The notes beneath the pieces were generated by a model, which was given only the letters and a program-made list of their open reading frames with translations, did not search any database and had not been told where the DNA came from. From Bacteroidales bacterium (GTDB lineage Bacteria > Bacteroidota > Bacteroidia > Bacteroidales > UBA932), in NCBI GenBank assembly GCA_004554455.1, contig SFMG01000027.1, positions 1-23,362 on the forward strand: a stretch of DNA of 23,362 nt. The letters are read 5' to 3'. Positions 1 through 6,946 of this stretch are shown piece by piece (the first letter of the stretch is position 1; the number at the start of each line of letters is the position of its first letter). A program made the position numbers and the translations under genes.

Positions 1-204
1 TAAACAGGCAAAACCTTGCATCGATTCCTAAGTCTGGGCACGAAATCAAGAATCGATGCACGAAAGAGGGTGTAAACGGGGAAAACCTTGCATCGATTCG
101 CAAGTCTGGGCTTGAAATCAAGAATCGATGCACGCATGAGAGTGTAAACGGGAAAAACCTTGCGTCGATTCGCAAGTCTGGGCCTGAAATCAAGAATCGA
201 TGCA
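1..204. repeat. Three tandem 72-bp repeats, each with an inverted repeat
   Basis: The units start at 1, 73 and 145, exactly 72 bp apart; the third is cut short near 204. Each begins TAAAC and contains the arm TGCATCGATTC, a loop of about 22 nt, and the complementary arm GAATCGATGCA (first unit 17-27 and 50-60). In the third unit the left arm reads TGCGTCGATTC, which would still pair as G-U in RNA. The arms are more conserved than most of the flanks, although the loop core AGTCTGGGC is kept too. The array touches the window edge and may have more copies to the left. I do not recognise the family. It could be a REP-like intergenic repeat, a protein-binding array or a transcribed structured element. 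Confidence 0.9.
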
Positions 205-307
205 GGAAGTAGCCCATCTTCAGCACCCACCTTCAGCACATCCCCCAGCACGCGTTCATCACGCGTTGACGACGCGTCTTGCCTTGAATATTTTGCATGG
301 GCACGGG

Positions 308-340
308 CTCGACAGTGGCTTGACAGTGGCTCGACAGTGG
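308..340. repeat. 11-bp direct repeat, three copies
   Basis: CTCGACAGTGG, CTTGACAGTGG and CTCGACAGTGG follow one another without a gap at 308-318, 319-329 and 330-340. The middle copy differs by one base. No gene covers it. Confidence 0.9.
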
Positions 341-348
341 CGGCGAAA

Positions 349-416
349 GCGGGTGCTGATGCGCCCGGAGGCGGCATTTCCCTATGTTTTTGCCGCCGAG
401 GGTGCGCAGCACCCGC
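349..416. repeat. Long imperfect inverted repeat (hairpin)
   Basis: The outer arms at 349-366 and 400-416 pair over about 17 positions, with one bulged A at 359 and two G-U pairs in RNA. The core GGGTGCTG (351-358) pairs perfectly with CAGCACCC (407-414). After a short internal loop, GGCGGCA (370-376) pairs with TGCCGCC (391-397), closing a loop of 14 nt. No T-run follows directly on either strand, so it does not look like a simple intrinsic terminator. Confidence 0.75.
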
Positions 417-454
417 CCAAAAAGCCGCCACGCCAACACCCGCCGCCACAAAAT

Positions 455-514
455 CAGCCGAAACCTCGTAATCACCCGAAGCCGCCACGAAACCAGCCGA
501 AGCCGCCACGAAAC
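455..514. repeat. Degenerate tandem repeat of about 21 bp
   Basis: Two 21-bp units at 473-493 and 494-514 share CCGAAGCCGCCACGAAAC and differ at one base near their start (CACCC versus CAGCC). A shorter, more diverged unit precedes them at 455-472, and a partial one follows. Confidence 0.75.
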
Positions 515-543
515 CGCCACCCCGGGACAACCCCACACTGCAA

Positions 544-579
544 CAAAAAAAAGTCCGGCCGAAAAGTATCAGCCGGACT
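544..579 (-). terminator. Intrinsic terminator of the DASS transporter gene
   Basis: On the minus strand AGTCCGGC and GCCGGACT form a perfect 8-bp stem with a 12-nt loop, followed at once by eight T residues (544-551). It lies 30 nt past the transporter's stop codon. Confidence 0.92.
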
Positions 580-608
580 ATTAATCCAAATTATTATGAT
601 GCAAAGCT

Positions 609-2123
609 CTAAGCCATAGAGCCGATAATGCCGGTAGAGCCGAGGAGGATGAGGAGCAGATAACCGAGGATGAGACCACAGGCACCCATAATGAGGCCGG
701 TCTTGATCATATCCTTCTGCTCGAACATTCCGGTAGCGGCTGCGATTGCATTCGGAGGTGTAGATATAGGAAGCACCATACCGAGGGACGAACCGATAGC
801 CACACCGATCAGCAGGGTGGTTACGCCACCAAGCGGAGCGAGGTTCGCTGCCACAGCTGCGGAACCGCCGACTGCAGCGAGAATAGGAACCAGCAGAGAC
901 GCAGTTGCAGTGTGGGAAATGAAGTTGGCCATTGCGTAGCAGATAAGGCCGGAACCAACAACCATAATCACAGACGGCCAGCTGCCGAACGGTATCGCAT
1001 TGATAAGGGTCTGGGCAAGGCCGGTCTCCTGGAGGCCTACGCCGAGGGCGAAGCCGCCGGCCACCATCCAGAGCACACTCCAGTTTATTTCCTCAAGATC
1101 ACGCTTGGTAAGCACGCCGGTAATGGCGAACACGCCCACCGGAAGCATAGCCACGACATTGGCATTGACTCCGGTCGCCTTGTCAAGCACCCAGAGAAGC
1201 ACGGTGGCAGCGAAAGTGACGTAAACCACGATGGACCTCCAGTCCTTCTTGGTCTCGCCTTCGATGTTCAGTTCTATGGTCTTGGCCTTGAATGGGAAGA
1301 GCTTGAGAAGCATTACCCAGGCGATGAGAAGGAGAACGACGGTAAGAGGAACCATAAAGGCCATCCACTGTCCGAAGCCGATCTCGATACCCATTTCAGA
1401 GAGGTACTTCAGGGCGATGGCATTCGGAGGAGTACCGATAGGAGTACCCATACCACCGACATTCGCCGCAACAGGGATTGCAAGCGCCAGGGCTATCTTG
1501 CCCTTGCCGTCAGCCGGAAGCGCCTTGAGTATAGGACCGAGGAGCGAAAGCATCATAGCAGCGGTGGCGGTGTTGCTCAGGAACATAGAGAACACGCCGG
1601 TCACCAGGATGAAGCCCAGGAGCACAAACTTCGGTTTCTTGCCGAAAGGCTTGAGCATCACCCTTGCCAGAACAAGGTCCAGGCCGCTCTTGGAGGCAGC
1701 TATCGCGAGAACGAAGCCGCCGATGAAAAGCATAATGATAGGATCGGCGAAGCAGTGCAGGATGGACTTGTAGCTGGTCTGGGCACCGAGTGCCTCGACA
1801 CCGCCATTCTCGAAGAAGACCAGACTGCTGTCTGAAGTCGCAAAGAGCAGTAGCACAACCACCATCACCGAAGTGGTCCAGGCCGGAACTGCCTCGAAGA
1901 GCCACATAAGAATGGCGAAGAGGAAAATGGCCATGGTCCTTTTCTGGATGATGGTCATTCCGTCAATCCAATTCTCACAAGGCAGGCACCATACGGCGAG
2001 GGCCAGAATGATGGCAATTGCAAGCCGTATCACCCTGGACACTGTCTTATCCTTAGTCCTGTGCTGCTTTTTCCACTCGTGGTAGGACTCTACCATGTGG
2101 TATCCGGGGAAATTTTTAAACAT
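609..2123 (-). CDS. DASS/SLC13-family sodium-coupled dicarboxylate (or sulfate) transporter
   Basis: A 504-residue inner-membrane protein with many hydrophobic segments, of normal length for the DASS (SLC13) family. The paired family signatures are visible: SNTATA (about 183-188) with GTPIGTPPNAI (226-236) in the first half, and SHTATA (403-408) with STPPNAI (454-460) in the second. In VcINDY-type transporters these SNT and TPPN motifs build the sodium and carboxylate sites. The cytoplasmic N-terminus is basic and hydrophilic for about 30 residues. C4 dicarboxylates are the likeliest substrate, because the upstream neighbours work on 2-oxoglutarate and glutamate; sulfate or another oxyanion cannot be excluded. 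The gene has its own promoter and terminator, so it can be expressed apart from the upstream genes, though no terminator blocks read-through from them. Confidence 0.9.
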   Translation of the reverse strand: MFKNFPGYHMVESYHEWKKQHRTKDKTVSRVIRLAIAIILALAVWCLPCENWIDGMTIIQKRTMAIFLFAILMWLFEAVPAWTTSVMVVVLLLFATSDSSLVFFENGGVEALGAQTSYKSILHCFADPIIMLFIGGFVLAIAASKSGLDLVLARVMLKPFGKKPKFVLLGFILVTGVFSMFLSNTATAAMMLSLLGPILKALPADGKGKIALALAIPVAANVGGMGTPIGTPPNAIALKYLSEMGIEIGFGQWMAFMVPLTVVLLLIAWVMLLKLFPFKAKTIELNIEGETKKDWRSIVVYVTFAATVLLWVLDKATGVNANVVAMLPVGVFAITGVLTKRDLEEINWSVLWMVAGGFALGVGLQETGLAQTLINAIPFGSWPSVIMVVGSGLICYAMANFISHTATASLLVPILAAVGGSAAVAANLAPLGGVTTLLIGVAIGSSLGMVLPISTPPNAIAAATGMFEQKDMIKTGLIMGACGLILGYLLLILLGSTGIIGSMA

Positions 2124-2165
2124 AGGATATATTATTTATTTATGATTATTTCTAAAAAGCGGCTG

Positions 2166-2196
2166 CAAAGTTAACGATTTTCAGCAGGGAATCAAA
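2166..2196 (-). promoter_or_regulatory. Bacteroidetes-type promoter of the DASS gene
   Basis: On the minus strand TTTG (2196-2193) is followed after 19 nt by TAACTTTG (2173-2166), a perfect match to the -33 and -7 consensus. It predicts a leader of roughly 35 nt before the ATG at 2123. The -33 box touches the stop codon of the upstream nitroreductase gene. Confidence 0.8.
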
Positions 2197-2674
2197 GGGC
2201 TTCCGCTTCATAACCCACGGCTATCACACAGAGAACCCTCATTCTTTCTTCTATCCCGAGAAGCTCCCTTACATAGTCTTCAGCCATACCCGGCACACTG
2301 CCGTCCTTGCTGCGCCTGCGTCCGCTCACCTGCACCCAGCAAGTACCCAGACCGAGGTTGACGGCCGAAAGCTGGAGGAAGGTGGCGCTGATGGCGGCAT
2401 TGGTCTCCCAGAGGTCCGACTTGCTCTCGTCCCCAAGCACTATGATGGCCGCCTTGGCATCCTTGACGAAGCCCGCGCCGCTGGTCCTCAGCTCGGAAAG
2501 GGCAAGGAGGGTGTCGGGGTCTTCCACAATCATAAAGGCCGAACTTTTGCTGTGCCTGCTCGAAGGCGCGGTGCCGGCCTGAAGCACCATGGCATCAAGC
2601 AAACTGCGAGGCACTTCCTTGTCCAGGAAGCGCCTCACACTGTGTCTTGACGCGATTACGTCATTGAATTCCAT
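2192..2674 (-). CDS. Nitroreductase-family FMN-dependent oxidoreductase
   Basis: A compact 160-residue member of the nitroreductase fold, probably a cytoplasmic FMN enzyme that reduces nitro, quinone or related compounds with NAD(P)H. The N-terminal RHSVRRF (10-16) is the usual FMN-phosphate contact motif. PSSRHSKS (about 37-44) and GLGTCWVQV (about 108-116) match the other conserved stretches. At 160 residues it is at the short end of the family. It starts 11 nt after the gdhA stop codon, so the two are almost certainly co-transcribed. The physiological substrate cannot be read from the sequence. Confidence 0.85.
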   Translation of the reverse strand: MEFNDVIASRHSVRRFLDKEVPRSLLDAMVLQAGTAPSSRHSKSSAFMIVEDPDTLLALSELRTSGAGFVKDAKAAIIVLGDESKSDLWETNAAISATFLQLSAVNLGLGTCWVQVSGRRRSKDGSVPGMAEDYVRELLGIEERMRVLCVIAVGYEAEAL

Positions 2675-2685
2675 ATCCAGTCAAA

Positions 2686-4029
2686 TCAGATGATACCCTG
2701 TTCCAACATTGCCTGAGCCACCTTCATGAAGCCGGCGATATTGGCGCCCTTCACATAGTCCACGCTGCCATCCTCGCGGGTACCGAACCTAACGCACTGC
2801 TCGTGAATGCTCTTCATTATCTGATGAAGCTTGGCATCCACCTCATCGGCGGTCCAGCTGATGTGGGAGGCGTTCTGGGTCATTTCAAGGCCCGAAGTCG
2901 CCACACCGCCTGCATTGACTGCCTTTCCAGGAGCGAAGAGTATGCCGTTGCTCTGGAAGTAATGTATGGCGGCAGGCTGGCAGCCCATATTGCTGACCTC
3001 GCAGCAGCACCAGCAGCCGTTGGCCACGAGTTCTTTGGCATCTTCCTCGGAAAGCTCATTCTGGAATGCGCAAGGAAGTGCGATGTCCACTGCTATGCTC
3101 CAGGACTTCTTGCCGGCGATAAAGCTGGCCTTGTCCGGGAAGCGGGTAGCCATATCCTCGACCTTGTCGCGGTTGGACGCACGCATAACGAGCATATAGT
3201 CGATCATCTCAGGGGTGATGCCGTCAGGAATGTGGCAAACACCGTCAGGTCCGGAGATGGCAACCACCTTGGCACCGAGCTGGGTAGCCTTCTTGCTTGC
3301 TCCCCAAGCCACGTTGCCGAAGCCCGAGAGGGCTATCTTCTTGCCTGCTATGTCCTTGCCTGCCTTCGCAAGCAGGTGCTGCACGAAATAGAGGGCGCCG
3401 TAGCCGGTGGCCTCAGGACGCAGCACAGAGCCGCCCCAGGTTGAGCCCTTGCCGGTAAGCACTCCTGTGTTGTACTCGCGGGCGAGCTTCTTGTACATAC
3501 CGTAGAGATAGCCTATCTCACGTCCACCTACGCCCACGTCTCCGGCCGGGATGTCCTGGTCAGGACCTATGCACTGCCAGAGTTCGGTCATAAAGGCCTG
3601 GCAGAAGCGCATTATCTCGGCATCGCTCTTGCCCTTAGGATCGAAGTCGGAACCGCCCTTCGCGCCACCCATAGGAAGAGTGGTAAGGGCATTCTTGAAA
3701 GTCTGCTCAAAGCCGAGGAACTTCAGCATAGAAGGGGTTACGGCGCGATGGAAGCGGAGGCCTCCCTTGTATGGGCCTATTGCCGAATTGAACTGGATAC
3801 GGTAACCCGTGTTGGTCTGCACCTCTCCACGGTCATCCACCCAGGTTACCCTGAATGAGAAGATGCGGTCAGGTTCTACCATCCTCTCGACTATCTTTGC
3901 ACGCTCGAACTCGGGGTGCTGATTGTAAACTTCCTCGATGGACTCGAGTACTTCCTGAACAGCCTGCAGATACTCACTTTCACCAGGATACTTGGCCGTC
4001 AGCCTTGTAAGGATCTCTTTTGTGTTCAT
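2686..4029 (-). CDS. gdhA: Glutamate dehydrogenase, probably NADP-dependent
   Basis: A 447-residue cytoplasmic enzyme of the hexameric small-subunit type, of the usual length. It interconverts 2-oxoglutarate plus ammonia and glutamate. The substrate-binding PYKGGLRF (K88) and GGAKGG (K124) are present, as is the catalytic aspartate in PAGDVG (D164). The Rossmann motif GFGNVAWGA sits at 236-244. The sequence resembles the assimilatory NADP enzymes, though the cofactor is inferred from family likeness. The gene follows the VOC gene after 25 nt and precedes the nitroreductase by 11 nt. Its place downstream of korAB puts two enzymes that share 2-oxoglutarate in one transcription unit. Confidence 0.96.
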   Translation of the reverse strand: MNTKEILTRLTAKYPGESEYLQAVQEVLESIEEVYNQHPEFERAKIVERMVEPDRIFSFRVTWVDDRGEVQTNTGYRIQFNSAIGPYKGGLRFHRAVTPSMLKFLGFEQTFKNALTTLPMGGAKGGSDFDPKGKSDAEIMRFCQAFMTELWQCIGPDQDIPAGDVGVGGREIGYLYGMYKKLAREYNTGVLTGKGSTWGGSVLRPEATGYGALYFVQHLLAKAGKDIAGKKIALSGFGNVAWGASKKATQLGAKVVAISGPDGVCHIPDGITPEMIDYMLVMRASNRDKVEDMATRFPDKASFIAGKKSWSIAVDIALPCAFQNELSEEDAKELVANGCWCCCEVSNMGCQPAAIHYFQSNGILFAPGKAVNAGGVATSGLEMTQNASHISWTADEVDAKLHQIMKSIHEQCVRFGTREDGSVDYVKGANIAGFMKVAQAMLEQGII

Positions 4030-4054
4030 TGAATCTAAACAATTAATTATGTGG

Positions 4055-5128
4055 TTATTTGATTGATGCGATGCGCATAAACCTAAGCGCCTTCAGAAGG
4101 AAGCGCGGCAGTTTCCTGCGCTCATCGCGTTTTTTCAGATTTAGGTATATGCCCAGTTTCGGCAGCACCGGGATCTTGAAGGTCTCCACGAACTCGATGA
4201 GGGTGCCGTCCGGATCCTCCACGTAGGTGAAGTGACCGTCAGCCGCATCCATCTTGAAGTCCTCGCCTCCGTCGCATACGAAATCGTGGCCGAGGGCAAG
4301 GGCGCGCTCGCGTATCCCCTTCATATTCTTGATGTCGAAGCAGAGCTGAATGAAGCCCGGATCGCCCCACCATCTGCCCTCATAGAGCTTCACAGGTGCC
4401 TGCTCCGGCTCTATTGCCTGGAAAAGTTCTATCGAGCCCTGTCCATAAATATCACTCAGAGGTCCTTCCGAAGGACCCGAAGGAGCAATCCTCACCCTGC
4501 GGAAACGGCCATTGCCGCCCGGAAGCGGAGCGAGGTCCCCGAATGTACCGGTCTCATCGTATATCACCTTGTCGAAGCCGACGAGCTCCGCATAGAACCT
4601 GAGTGAGCGGTCCATATCGCTGACGCCAATCATTTCGCCATCTACGCCACCCGTAGGCAGGCCGAGTTCGACGAAACGGTAGCCGTCTTCGACTATGTCA
4701 TATATGTTCCCGTAAGGGTCACTCATAAAGAAATGCTTCTGCCCGCAAGGAGAAAGGGATATATTGCCGAGCAGCTTTGCGCCCTTAAGTGCCTGGAAAT
4801 GAGCGTATGCGGCGTCCAGATCGGCGCACTTCACCCTGCCGGCGAAAGTACCGTAGTCGCCGAGTCTCGCCTCTGCGGCAGGCTTATGTATATTTCCGTC
4901 CATAGGCTGCCACACCTCGAAGCCTGCGCCGCCCTGCAGATTGACGGCCAGTATGGCGCGGCGTCTGCGTGGCTTGCCGCCTGTATATGGGAGCATACGC
5001 TCGGCCACTCCGTCCGCGTCCGCGATCATCACGTCGCAGCCGAAGGCCTTTATATACCAGTTATATGCCTCTACGACATCGCAGACACCTACTCCTATCT
5101 GCTGTATTCCACAAATAACAGTTTCCAT
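4055..5128 (-). CDS. Two-domain VOC (glyoxalase/dioxygenase superfamily) protein
   Basis: A 357-residue cytoplasmic protein with two vicinal-oxygen-chelate modules. The first spans about 1-150, with FEVWQP near residue 70 and a closing segment FMSDPYGNIYDIVEDG. The second spans about 160-315, with a closing YVEDPDGTLIEFVE. The C-terminal 40 residues are basic and amphipathic. The usual first metal-ligand histidine of domain 1 seems to be replaced (GIQQIGVGV), so metal binding may rest on other residues. Proteins of this architecture include dioxygenases, isomerases and lyases, and I cannot name the reaction. It starts 3 nt after the SDR stop and sits 25 nt before gdhA, so a link to that operon's metabolism is likely but unproven. 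Confidence 0.8.
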   Translation of the reverse strand: METVICGIQQIGVGVCDVVEAYNWYIKAFGCDVMIADADGVAERMLPYTGGKPRRRRAILAVNLQGGAGFEVWQPMDGNIHKPAAEARLGDYGTFAGRVKCADLDAAYAHFQALKGAKLLGNISLSPCGQKHFFMSDPYGNIYDIVEDGYRFVELGLPTGGVDGEMIGVSDMDRSLRFYAELVGFDKVIYDETGTFGDLAPLPGGNGRFRRVRIAPSGPSEGPLSDIYGQGSIELFQAIEPEQAPVKLYEGRWWGDPGFIQLCFDIKNMKGIRERALALGHDFVCDGGEDFKMDAADGHFTYVEDPDGTLIEFVETFKIPVLPKLGIYLNLKKRDERRKLPRFLLKALRFMRIASIK

Positions 5129-5131
5129 AAA

Positions 5132-5923
5132 TCAAGTTGCCGATATGTTCGGCGCAATTTTGAAGAAAAGGCAAGGGAACCATTTCTTGATATAGACTAT
5201 CGCAAGCTCTCCCCTGCCTATCAGCTTGCGATGCCGTCCGCGTGCAATGGCTCTGTAGGCCACTGACGCACATTTATCGACGTCCATTCCGTTCGCCTGG
5301 CCAGCGTCCATCACGCCGTGGCTGCTGCCGTCCCCCTGCACCGCACTGCGGCTGATAGGGGTGTTGATGCGGCCCGGGATCAGGAAGGTCATCGTCACGT
5401 TGGGATTCTCCAGCTCCACAGTCTCGAAAAAGCCGAAAAGGGCGTGCTTCGAGGCGCAATAGGCGGAGCGCTGAGGGAAACCGAAAAGTCCCGAAATGGA
5501 AGTGGTGACAGCTATGTTCAGTTTGCGATCCCCGCGTATGACGGGAGAAAGCCGCTTGGTCAGATAGACAGGGCCGAAGAAATTGGTCTCCATTATCTTC
5601 CTGTCCACCGAGAAATCCGTATCGAAGGTCAGAGCTCTCTGGGAAATGCCGGCATTGAGCACTATGCAGTCGAAGAAAAGCCCCTCCGAGAGGACCACGG
5701 AGGCGAAGTCATCGATGGAAGCCATAGAAGCCATATCCACGATGAAGAGTCTTACCTCAGCTCCCAGGGCTTCGCATTCCCTGCGGGTCTCCTCCAGTCT
5801 CTCCCTGTTGCGGGCGGCGAGGAAAAGCTTCGCGCCGCGACGGGCGAACTCACGGCTCAGAGCCGCACCTATGCCGGAGCTGGCCCCGGTTATCAATACG
5901 TTTCTGTCCTTGAAACTCCTCAT
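5132..5923 (-). CDS. Short-chain dehydrogenase/reductase (first of two)
   Basis: A 263-residue classical SDR. The cofactor motif TGASSGIG is at 12-19, NAG at 90-92, and the catalytic residues Ser142, Tyr155 and Lys159 (YCASK) have the normal spacing. Ala-Arg-Asn-Arg after the second beta strand suggests NADP(H), an inference. The C-terminus is hydrophobic and aromatic (IKKWFPCLFFKIAP), which may hold the enzyme at the membrane as in DHRS7-like SDRs. It is packed between korB and the VOC gene with 3 nt on each side, strong evidence of co-transcription. The substrate is unknown. Confidence 0.87.
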   Translation of the reverse strand: MRSFKDRNVLITGASSGIGAALSREFARRGAKLFLAARNRERLEETRRECEALGAEVRLFIVDMASMASIDDFASVVLSEGLFFDCIVLNAGISQRALTFDTDFSVDRKIMETNFFGPVYLTKRLSPVIRGDRKLNIAVTTSISGLFGFPQRSAYCASKHALFGFFETVELENPNVTMTFLIPGRINTPISRSAVQGDGSSHGVMDAGQANGMDVDKCASVAYRAIARGRHRKLIGRGELAIVYIKKWFPCLFFKIAPNISAT

Positions 5924-5926
5924 ATC

Positions 5927-6946
5927 CTACTCCACTGTCCAGGTGTTGCCACTGTGAAGGAGTTCATCCACAGAGTGAACCTTCAGACGGGCGGACACCT
6001 CGTTTACCTGCTTTCTGACACCTTCGTCATAGGTCTGGGCTTCCACGTTCCTGATAATGCCCAGAGCCACAGGGAAGTCAGGGCCCTTCATATCGGCGAG
6101 CATCATGTGTATGCCCACGCTCTCGCTGTGCGCATCGTGAACGAGCAGGTCATCCTCAGTGATGCCGTCCTGTCCTATCGTAACCACCCTGAGTCCCATT
6201 CCGTCGAGGACCAGTCCCTTGTCCCGGTTCTTTCCGAATATCATCTTCTCGCCGTGACGGAGTACTATGGTTCTGTCGGCACGCACGGCCGGATCCGATA
6301 TGTCCTTGTGGGTGCCGTCGTTGAATATCACGCAGTTGGTGAGCATTTCCATGACGGAAGTCCCGCTGTGAAGGGCGGCCGCAGTCATAATCTCCTCATT
6401 CAGCTTGAGTTCGACGTCAAGGCTGCGCGCGAAGAAAGTTCCCTTTGCGCCCAATACGAGGCTGCCCGGATTGAAAGGTTCCTCGACGGTGCCGTAAGGC
6501 GAAGTCTTGGTGACGGCTCCGAACTTGGAGGTCGGCGAATACTGGCCCTTCGTAAGGCCGTATATGCGGTTGTTGAAAAGTATTACGTTTATATCGACGT
6601 TGCGGCGTATGGCGTGTATGAAATGGTTGCCGCCAATGGCGAGGGCGTCGCCGTCTCCGCAGGCCTGCCAGACGGTAAGGTCCGGATTGGCAACCTTCAC
6701 GCCGGTGGCAAGCGCGGTGGCACGTCCGTGTATGCCGTGGAAGCCGTAGGTATCCATATAATATGGAAGACGGGACGAGCATCCGATTCCGGAAACCACC
6801 ACGTAGCGTTCCTTTTCATATCCCAGCTCTGCGCTCACTTTCGGCAGAGCTCTTTGGAGGGCTGCCAGAACGGCATGGTCGCCGCAACCCGGGCACCAGC
6901 GTACCTGCTGGTCGCTCTTGAAATCCTTTGCAGTGAGTGTTGTCAT
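5927..6946 (-). CDS. korB: 2-oxoglutarate:ferredoxin oxidoreductase, beta subunit
   Basis: The 339-residue thiamine-diphosphate subunit of a 2-oxoacid:ferredoxin oxidoreductase. WCPGCGDH (17-24) contributes cluster ligands, and GDGDALAIGGNH followed by NNRIYGLTKGQ is the thiamine diphosphate and magnesium site. With KorA it interconverts 2-oxoglutarate plus CoA and succinyl-CoA plus CO2, using ferredoxin. In anaerobic Bacteroidales it probably runs in the reductive direction too. The ATG overlaps the korA stop by 4 nt (ATGA). A 2-oxoglutarate preference is inferred from the resemblance to two-subunit KorAB enzymes and from the nearby gdhA; another 2-oxoacid is possible. No separate ferredoxin-like delta subunit is encoded alongside. 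Confidence 0.92.
   Translation of the reverse strand: MTTLTAKDFKSDQQVRWCPGCGDHAVLAALQRALPKVSAELGYEKERYVVVSGIGCSSRLPYYMDTYGFHGIHGRATALATGVKVANPDLTVWQACGDGDALAIGGNHFIHAIRRNVDINVILFNNRIYGLTKGQYSPTSKFGAVTKTSPYGTVEEPFNPGSLVLGAKGTFFARSLDVELKLNEEIMTAAALHSGTSVMEMLTNCVIFNDGTHKDISDPAVRADRTIVLRHGEKMIFGKNRDKGLVLDGMGLRVVTIGQDGITEDDLLVHDAHSESVGIHMMLADMKGPDFPVALGIIRNVEAQTYDEGVRKQVNEVSARLKVHSVDELLHSGNTWTVE

Larger units (their letters stand above)
205..543. other. Non-coding, low-complexity G+C-rich stretch
   Basis: No convincing gene lies between the 72-bp repeats and the transporter's terminator. The possible reading frames are short, overlap on both strands and encode Pro/Arg/Thr-rich low-complexity peptides with no recognisable domain. 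What the stretch does hold is repeated or palindromic DNA: an 11-bp triplicate, a long hairpin and degenerate 21-bp repeats, listed separately. It also has several ACGCGT-type words around 250-277. Confidence 0.7.

Noticed and set aside
1..204. Possible CRISPR array
   Set aside because: The units are contiguous 72-bp repeats with no unique spacers of constant length, and no cas gene is present.
160..619. Overlapping open frames on both strands before the transporter
   Set aside because: Low-complexity Pro/Arg/Thr-rich translations over repetitive DNA, with no domain; one frame runs through the terminator into the transporter gene.
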